Source: Nocardioides sp. NBC_00368 | GTDB taxonomy: Bacteria > Actinomycetota > Actinomycetes > Propionibacteriales > Nocardioidaceae | Length of the DNA: 64,000 nt | NCBI RefSeq assembly: GCF_036090055.1 | Contig: NZ_CP107970.1 | Span: 4,218,501-4,282,500 of the forward strand | Direction of reading: 5' to 3' | Translations under genes and position numbers: made by a program | Shown: in pieces, positions 59,194-64,000 of the stretch | Position numbering within the stretch: the first letter of the stretch is position 1 | Layout of the letters: every line of letters starts with the position of its first letter | The notes under the pieces: model-generated | The model's database searches: none | What the model was told of the DNA's origin: nothing | The model's input: only the letters and a program-made list of their open reading frames with translations

Positions 59194-60075
59194 CTACGCG
59201 GGTCGAGGAGGCAGACCCATGGCGTCGAGGCGCCTGCGGTCGCTCACGGTCAGCAGTTCGACGATCCGGTCCTCGACCACGGTGCACGCCACCAGGCCGA
59301 GCACCTTGCCGCTGGCACCCCAGGCAACGAAACCGGGCTCACCGTTGACCCGGACCGGGAGCACGGACGTCATCGAGCGTGCGCCGCGCAGGACCGGTTC
59401 GGCCACCTCGGCCGCCCCGACCGTGGTCGTCACGCCCTGCGGGTGGAGCGTGCGCCAGGTCACCTGCGGATCGAGCACCGCGACGAGCCCTTCGAAGTCC
59501 CCGTTCCGTGCCGCGGCCATGAAGGCGTCGACCACCGCGCGCTGGCGCCGCGGCTCCTCCGCTGGCTGCGGTGTGCCCCGCACCTTCCGGCGTGCCCTGC
59601 TGGCGAGCATCTTGGAGGCGTCGGGGGACCGACCGATGATCTCGCCGATCTCGGCGAAGGGCACCGCGAACATGTCATGCAGGACGAACGCCACCCGTTC
59701 AGTGGGCGTCAGGGAGTCGAGCACCACCAGCAGTGCCGTCCCGACCGACTCGGCGAGCATCGCGTCGTCCTCGGGGGCGGCACCGTCGTCGACGGCCACC
59801 ACGAGCTCGGGCAGACGGTCCTCGTACGACAGTGCCGGCCGAGACCTGCGCGATCGGAGCACATCGATGCAGACACGCCCCACCACGGTCGTCAGCCAGC
59901 CGGCCAGGTTGTCGATCGTGGCCTCGTCCTGCCGCGCCAGCCGGAGCCACGCCTCCTGCACCGCGTCCTCGGCGTCAGCCCTCGATCCGAGCATCCGGTA
60001 GGCGACCGCCACCAAGCGCTCGCGCTGCTGCTCGAAGGCCTCCGCCAGTGGTTCGTGAGGACCTGATCCGGTCAT
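59194..60075 (-). CDS. ECF41-family sigma factor
   Basis: The 293-residue product has sigma region 2 (about 10-80, AYRMLGSRADAEDAVQEAWL) and region 4 (about 110-160, SLTPTERVAFVLHDMFAVPF). It also has the SnoaL-like C-terminal extension with the NGxPG-type motif (VNGEPGFVAW) that marks ECF41 sigmas. The extension acts in place of an anti-sigma factor. The usual target is the adjacent COE gene, here the AhpD-like protein. A promoter of matching form lies upstream, so it is probably autoregulated. The signal is unknown. Confidence 0.95.
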   Translation of the reverse strand: MTGSGPHEPLAEAFEQQRERLVAVAYRMLGSRADAEDAVQEAWLRLARQDEATIDNLAGWLTTVVGRVCIDVLRSRRSRPALSYEDRLPELVVAVDDGAAPEDDAMLAESVGTALLVVLDSLTPTERVAFVLHDMFAVPFAEIGEIIGRSPDASKMLASRARRKVRGTPQPAEEPRRQRAVVDAFMAAARNGDFEGLVAVLDPQVTWRTLHPQGVTTTVGAAEVAEPVLRGARSMTSVLPVRVNGEPGFVAWGASGKVLGLVACTVVEDRIVELLTVSDRRRLDAMGLPPRPA

Positions 60076-60112
60076 GTCGTTACCTTCCTCGCGGGAACTC
60101 CGTCATGGTGAT

Positions 60113-60139
60113 GACGGGCCCGCAGGCGCCAAGGTAACC
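60113..60139 (-). promoter_or_regulatory. ECF41-type promoter of the sigma factor gene
   Basis: On the minus strand GGTTACC-N16-CGTC lies about 38 bp before the sigma ATG. It shares the GTTACC core, the 16-base spacer and the CGTC -10 with the promoter at 59159-59185. Confidence 0.7.
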
Positions 60140-60205
60140 ATCACGGCGGCGAGGTTCCACGGACCGACCTCCTCGGTTGGGCGGACACCTGGCTGGACAT
60201 CACAG

Positions 60206-60571
60206 CTAGCGGCCGACGGCCAGGAACAGCGCGGCCAGGGCGACCAGGACCAGCACACCGTTGAGCCACAGGTCCCCGCGCTCTCCGCGCGAGAGATGGA
60301 AGATCCCGGCGAGCACCTGCACCAGTGCCAGCCCTCCCGCCGCCCAGATCGCCAGGCTGGGGGCGATGCCGGTCAGCGGCGGGAGGACGAGGCCGAGAGC
60401 GCCGGCCACCTCGACCACGCCGATGGCCCGGACGCCGGCCATCGGGATCGCCGTGCCGGCCCACCCCATCATCGGCGCCAGCTGCTCCTGGCTCCGAACG
60501 ACCTTGATTCCGCCCGAGTAGAGGTAGAACACCGCGAGCAACCCCGCGACGATCCAGTACGCGACCACCAT
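60206..60571 (-). CDS. DoxX-family membrane protein (second copy)
   Basis: The 121-residue product has four membrane segments and starts MVVAYWIVAGLLAVFYLYSG with GIKVVRSQEQLAPMMGW. It is related in pattern to the DoxX protein at 58174-58560. It is divergent from the HxlR gene and shares the palindrome at 60585-60599, so it is the probable HxlR target. Confidence 0.87.
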   Translation of the reverse strand: MVVAYWIVAGLLAVFYLYSGGIKVVRSQEQLAPMMGWAGTAIPMAGVRAIGVVEVAGALGLVLPPLTGIAPSLAIWAAGGLALVQVLAGIFHLSRGERGDLWLNGVLVLVALAALFLAVGR

Positions 60572-60584
60572 GTCGAACTCCTTG

Positions 60585-60599
60585 GTTACGATGAGTAAC
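60585..60599. promoter_or_regulatory. HxlR-type operator between doxX and hxlR genes
   Basis: GTTAC-GATGA-GTAAC is a perfect inverted repeat with 5-base arms, 13 bp from the DoxX start and in the divergent region. It is the expected size and place for an HxlR dimer. Confidence 0.5.
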
Positions 60600-60685
60600 T
60601 AACCGATCGAGCACCCAGCATGGCCGGGTTTCGAGAGGCGTACAAAAGGCACATCGGTGTGCCTGAGAAGCGGCGGGAGCGGCAC

Positions 60686-61063
60686 ATGTCGGACTACGAG
60701 AAGGCCTGTCTGATCAGGGGTGACGGCGGGAGCGCGATCCGCGGCATCCTCGACCGCATCGGCGACAAGTGGAGCCTGCTGGTGATCGCCACGCTGGACG
60801 GCGGTCGGCTGCGGTTCGGCGATCTCAAGCAGCGCGTCCCGGGCATCTCGCAGCGCATGCTCACGCTCACCCTGCGCCATCTGGAGCGCGATGGGCTGGT
60901 GAGCCGCACGAGCTACCCCGAGGTGCCACCGCGGGTGGAGTACGAGCTGACCGGCATGGGCAGGACGCTCGTCGGCCCCGCGGTCTCCTTGGCCGAGTGG
61001 GCGATCCGCCACAACCCGCTCATCGACGAGAACCGACGCTCCTACGACGCTCGTCAGAACTGA
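60686..61063 (+). CDS. HxlR-family transcriptional regulator
   Basis: The 125-residue product starts at the ATG at 60686, which has GGGAG six bases upstream. The HxlR fold is shown by CLIRGDGGSAIRGILDRIGDKWSLLVIATL, FGDLKQRVPGISQRMLTLTL and ERDGLVSRTSYPEVPPRVEYELT. The cysteine near residue 8 is the position used for redox sensing in several members. It probably represses the adjacent DoxX gene. It ends directly against the antiporter stop (convergent). Confidence 0.93.
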   Translation: MSDYEKACLIRGDGGSAIRGILDRIGDKWSLLVIATLDGGRLRFGDLKQRVPGISQRMLTLTLRHLERDGLVSRTSYPEVPPRVEYELTGMGRTLVGPAVSLAEWAIRHNPLIDENRRSYDARQN

Positions 61064-62767
61064 CTAGACCTCGAGCCGCTTCTCCATGTCGTCGAGGATG
61101 GACTCGACCCTCGCGTACGTGTGGGAGCTGTAGGCCCCGATGCTGCGCTCGGCGGCGAGCGCCTCGCGCATCGCGTCGAGGTAGCGCGTCTGCAGGATCA
61201 TCGTCTGCTCCCTCACCGCCGGCCGCACTCGCGGTGCCTCCTGCACGCCCGCGAGCACCCGCGGGAGGATGCGGTCCTTGAGCTTCGTCACCAGCTGCGG
61301 GTCGATCGGCTCGCCGTCGATGGTCTGCGACTCGAGCGGTCCGAGGGTGTCGACGGCCGACTCGCCGACCTGGCGCAACAGGGCGCGGAATGCGTCGTGC
61401 CTGTCCTTGGCGCTCTCCGGGGAGAAGCGCAACCGGCGGATCAGGGCCGGGAGGGTGAGGCCGAAGAGCACGAGCGTGATGAGCGCAACCAGGAAGGCGG
61501 CGAGCACGACGGTCGCGCGGTGGGAGGTGCCGGCCGGGATGGTCTGGGCGGCGGCGACGGTGACGACCCCGCGCATGCCCGCCCAGCCTATGGTCAGGAA
61601 GCCGCGCCTGGTGATCGGCTCGCGCTCCTCGAAGTCGATGTCCGCCCGGCCCCGTGCCAGCCGGCGCCGGGCCGCGGTGATGCGGGCGTCCTCCCGGTCG
61701 TCGGCGGGGGTCAGCGAGTCGAGCTTCTCCTCGAACTGGTCCAGGCGGTTGCGTACCTCCTCCTTGCCCTCCTCCCGGTCCCGGAGCGCGGGCACGGCGA
61801 GGCCGGCGAACCGGAGCACGACCAGAAGGCCGACGACGAGCAGGACGAGCCCGGCCATCTCGCCCGGCGTGGACTCGCCCTGCGCCGCGTCGACGAAGTC
61901 GGGCAGCTGGTAGCCCATCGCCAGGAAGACGCCGCTCTCCAGGATGAAGTTGAACGTGGTCCAGGTCGTGGCCTGGGTCTGCCGGTCGCGCGCGCTGAAC
62001 CGGCGGCTGCCGAGACCCCCGGTCACCAGCCCGGCGACGACGACGGCGAGCACGCCGGACGCGTCCAGCTCCTCGGCCGGGAAGTAGGCGATGAACGGCA
62101 CCGCGAACGAGATCGTGGTGTTGAGCACCGGGTCGTCGAGCCGCTGCCGGAGCAGCACGGTCAGCCAGCCGACGAGACCTCCGATCACGAGCGCACCGAG
62201 CACCGCCCACCCGAACTCCAGCACCGTACGTCCCAGCGAGAACGAGCTCGCCGCCGCGATCCCCGCGACGGCCGTCCGGAGCACGACGAGGGCGGACGCG
62301 TCGTTGACCAGGCTCTCCCCCTCCAGCACCGTCATCACCCGCGGCGGCAGCCCGACCCGGCGCCCGATCGCCGTCGCCGCCACCGCGTCGGTGGGGCTCA
62401 CGACCGCCCCGAGCGCGACCGCGAGCGGAAACGAGATGTCCGGGAACAGCCAGTGCACCACCGCCCCGATCACCAGCGCCGAGACGATCACCATCACCAC
62501 CGAGAGCCAGCTGATCAGCCGGAAGTTCCGCCGAAAGTCGATCACCGGCAGGTTGACCGCCGAGGAGTAGAGCAACGGCGGCAGTACGCCGGCCAGGATC
62601 AGCTCCGGATCCAGCTCGATCTCCGGCGCACCCGGCAGATAGCTCGCCCCGATCCCGAGCCCCACGAGCAGCAGCGGCGCCGCCACTCCCGTACGCCGCG
62701 CGAACACCGACGCCGCGATCATGATCACCAGCGCCGCCCCGACGATCAACAACACCCGATGGTCCAT
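61064..62767 (-). CDS. CPA1-family Na+/H+ antiporter
   Basis: The 567-residue product has about 12 transmembrane helices (residues 1-390) with the CPA1 motifs VALGAVVSPTDAVAATAIG and MTVLEGESLVNDASALVVLR, and a long hydrophilic C-terminal domain (about 400-567). The exchange of monovalent cations for protons serves pH and salt homeostasis. It is convergent with the HxlR gene; the two stops touch. Confidence 0.93.
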   Translation of the reverse strand: MDHRVLLIVGAALVIMIAASVFARRTGVAAPLLLVGLGIGASYLPGAPEIELDPELILAGVLPPLLYSSAVNLPVIDFRRNFRLISWLSVVMVIVSALVIGAVVHWLFPDISFPLAVALGAVVSPTDAVAATAIGRRVGLPPRVMTVLEGESLVNDASALVVLRTAVAGIAAASSFSLGRTVLEFGWAVLGALVIGGLVGWLTVLLRQRLDDPVLNTTISFAVPFIAYFPAEELDASGVLAVVVAGLVTGGLGSRRFSARDRQTQATTWTTFNFILESGVFLAMGYQLPDFVDAAQGESTPGEMAGLVLLVVGLLVVLRFAGLAVPALRDREEGKEEVRNRLDQFEEKLDSLTPADDREDARITAARRRLARGRADIDFEEREPITRRGFLTIGWAGMRGVVTVAAAQTIPAGTSHRATVVLAAFLVALITLVLFGLTLPALIRRLRFSPESAKDRHDAFRALLRQVGESAVDTLGPLESQTIDGEPIDPQLVTKLKDRILPRVLAGVQEAPRVRPAVREQTMILQTRYLDAMREALAAERSIGAYSSHTYARVESILDDMEKRLEV

Positions 62768-62819
62768 GGTCAGGAGCCTAAGAGTGCGATCGGGGCGGAG
62801 CTGGGATCTGAGCCGGTGA

Positions 62820-64000
62820 TCAGCGGAAGCGTCGCAGCCGGAGGCTGTTGCTCACCACGAAGACCGAGGAGAAGGCCATCGCGGCACCGGCGAGCATCGG
62901 GTTGAGCAGCCCGGCGACCGCGAGCGGGATGGCCGCGACGTTGTAGGCGAACGCCCAGAACAGGTTGCCCTTGATCGTGGCCAGCGTCTTCCGGGAGAGC
63001 CGGATGGCGTCGGCCGCGACGCGCAGGTCGCCGCGTACCAGGGTCAGGTCGCTGGCCTGGATGGCGACGTCGGTGCCGGTGCCCATCGAGAGGCCGAGGT
63101 CGGCCTGGGCCAGGGCCGGCGCGTCGTTGACGCCGTCGCCGACCATCGCGACCACGCGGCCCTCCTCCTGCAGCCGGCGGACGACGGCGACCTTGTCCTC
63201 GGGGAGCACCTCGGCGATGACAGTGTCCGCGGAGACCGGGATGCCGACCTCGGCGGCAACGCTCCGGGCGACCGTCTCGTTGTCGCCGGTGAGCAGGACC
63301 GGGGTCAGGCCCAGGCGCTGGAACTCAGCGATCGCGTCGGCCGAGGTCGGCTTGATCACGTCGTTGACGACCAGGACGCCGCGCGCCTGCCCGTCCCAGC
63401 CGACGGCGACGGCGGTACGGCCCTCGCTCTCGGCCTCGGCCATCGCGAGGGCGAGGTCGCCGGGAAGGTACTGGCTCCAGTCCTCCAGCAGCCGGACCCG
63501 GCCGACGAGGACGGCGTGGCCGTCGACGATGCCCTGCACACCCAGGCCCGGGACGTTGGCGAAGTCCTCGGCCGCGGGCAGGCTGCCGACGCGCTCCTCG
63601 GCCCCGGACGCGATCGCGCGGGCGATCGGGTGCTCGGAGGCGTACTCCAGGGCGCCGGCCAGCCGGGCGATCTCGTCGACGTCCTCGCCGGGAGCGGCGA
63701 TCACGTCGGTCAGGGTCATGGTGCCGCTGGTGACCGTACCGGTCTTGTCGAGCACGATCGTGTCGATCCGGCGGGTGCTCTCGAGGACCTCCGGGCCCTT
63801 GATCAGGATGCCGAGCTGGGCACCACGTCCGGTCCCGACCATCAGAGCCGTGGGTGTGGCCAGACCGAGGGCGCACGGGCAGGCGATGATCAGCACCGCG
63901 ACCGCCGCGGTGAAGGCGGTGGCGGCACCCGCGCCCGCACCGAGCCAGAACCCGAGGGTGATGGCCGAGAGGGCGAGCACGATGGGTACGAAGATCCCCG
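62820..64000 (-). CDS. copA: copper-transporting P1B-type ATPase (C-terminal part)
   Basis: The gene runs off the window end, so only the last ~390 residues are seen. The CPC metal-transport motif is IIACPCALGLATP, followed by the phosphorylation motif DKTGT, EHPIARAI, MVGDGVNDAPALAQADLGLSMGTGTDVAI and the C-terminal YNVAAIPLAVAGLLNPMLAGAAMAFSS. CPC, YN and MxxxS are the P1B-1 set, so it exports Cu(I). The N-terminal metal-binding part is beyond the window. Confidence 0.94.
   Translation of the reverse strand, partial: GIFVPIVLALSAITLGFWLGAGAGAATAFTAAVAVLIIACPCALGLATPTALMVGTGRGAQLGILIKGPEVLESTRRIDTIVLDKTGTVTSGTMTLTDVIAAPGEDVDEIARLAGALEYASEHPIARAIASGAEERVGSLPAAEDFANVPGLGVQGIVDGHAVLVGRVRLLEDWSQYLPGDLALAMAEAESEGRTAVAVGWDGQARGVLVVNDVIKPTSADAIAEFQRLGLTPVLLTGDNETVARSVAAEVGIPVSADTVIAEVLPEDKVAVVRRLQEEGRVVAMVGDGVNDAPALAQADLGLSMGTGTDVAIQASDLTLVRGDLRVAADAIRLSRKTLATIKGNLFWAFAYNVAAIPLAVAGLLNPMLAGAAMAFSSVFVVSNSLRLRRFR

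Overview
The window is high-GC DNA from an actinobacterium. It contains a beta-type NAD(P) transhydrogenase pair, polyphosphate glucokinase, an alkane hydroxylase fused to rubredoxin, FprA-type ferredoxin reductase, many NarL/LuxR, TetR, ROK, XRE and ECF41 regulators, and small helical proteins of the type VII secretion kind. The gene set, the frequent cgtacg-type words and the AlkB-rubredoxin fusion fit the Nocardioidaceae (Nocardioides-like) best; this is inference, since no rRNA or other decisive marker is present. No tRNA, rRNA, CRISPR array or classical insertion sequence was recognised.

Layout. 1-1.3 kb: two small helical, possibly type VII-secreted proteins around a lipoprotein. 1.4-5.0 kb: a cytochrome P450 with a small partner, diverging from a NarL-type two-component system with a 7-2-7 palindrome between them. 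5.0-8.8 kb: a RecQ-phosphoribosyltransferase fusion and an ABC-F ribosome-protection type ATPase behind a leader peptide and alternative hairpins. 9.2-14.2 kb: three exported metallopeptidases (M4, M13, M15). 14.3-16.3 kb: alkB-rubredoxin followed by a TetR gene, with a 27-bp palindrome upstream. 16.4-19.9 kb: ppgK, a membrane-anchored zinc peptidase with a Pro-rich tail running antisense into ppgK, and a nitroreductase. 20.3-22.1 kb: a lower-GC two-gene cassette (DUF4365 nuclease-like protein plus an unrecognised partner), a possible defence module. 22.2-33.5 kb: YitT protein, pntAB, a DUF2332 protein, a frame-shifted HTH-citrate-synthase-like gene, aldo/keto reductase with divergent XRE regulator, and a lipid-linked sugar glycosyltransferase pair. 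33.9-37.9 kb: fprA, a vapBC pair, a Clp-N/HTH protein with a probable leaderless autoregulated promoter, and a secreted protein.

38-50 kb, all on the minus strand: AraC regulator, a five-gene Liv-type ABC importer, an alpha/beta hydrolase, a TfdB/resorcinol-hydroxylase type flavin monooxygenase, maleylacetate reductase and hydroxyquinol 1,2-dioxygenase. Together these read as uptake of an aromatic compound, hydroxylation to hydroxyquinol, intradiol ring cleavage to maleylacetate and reduction to 3-oxoadipate. A 12-bp word is shared upstream of both the importer and the monooxygenase. This block carries several families of long palindromic repeats. The most striking is a pair of 61-bp palindromes bracketing a PD-(D/E)XK (DUF559-like) nuclease gene between livM and the hydrolase, which resembles a palindrome-associated mobile unit.

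50-64 kb: dps, a ferredoxin reductase with Rieske ferredoxin, a PETase/cutinase-like polyester hydrolase, an AA10 (LPMO)-GH19 chitinase fusion facing a ROK repressor across a palindrome, a multicopper oxidase with a His-Gly repeat, an ECF41 sigma factor with its AhpD-like target gene (two matching promoters), two DoxX proteins, an HxlR regulator, a CPA1 antiporter and the 3' part of a copper P-type ATPase.
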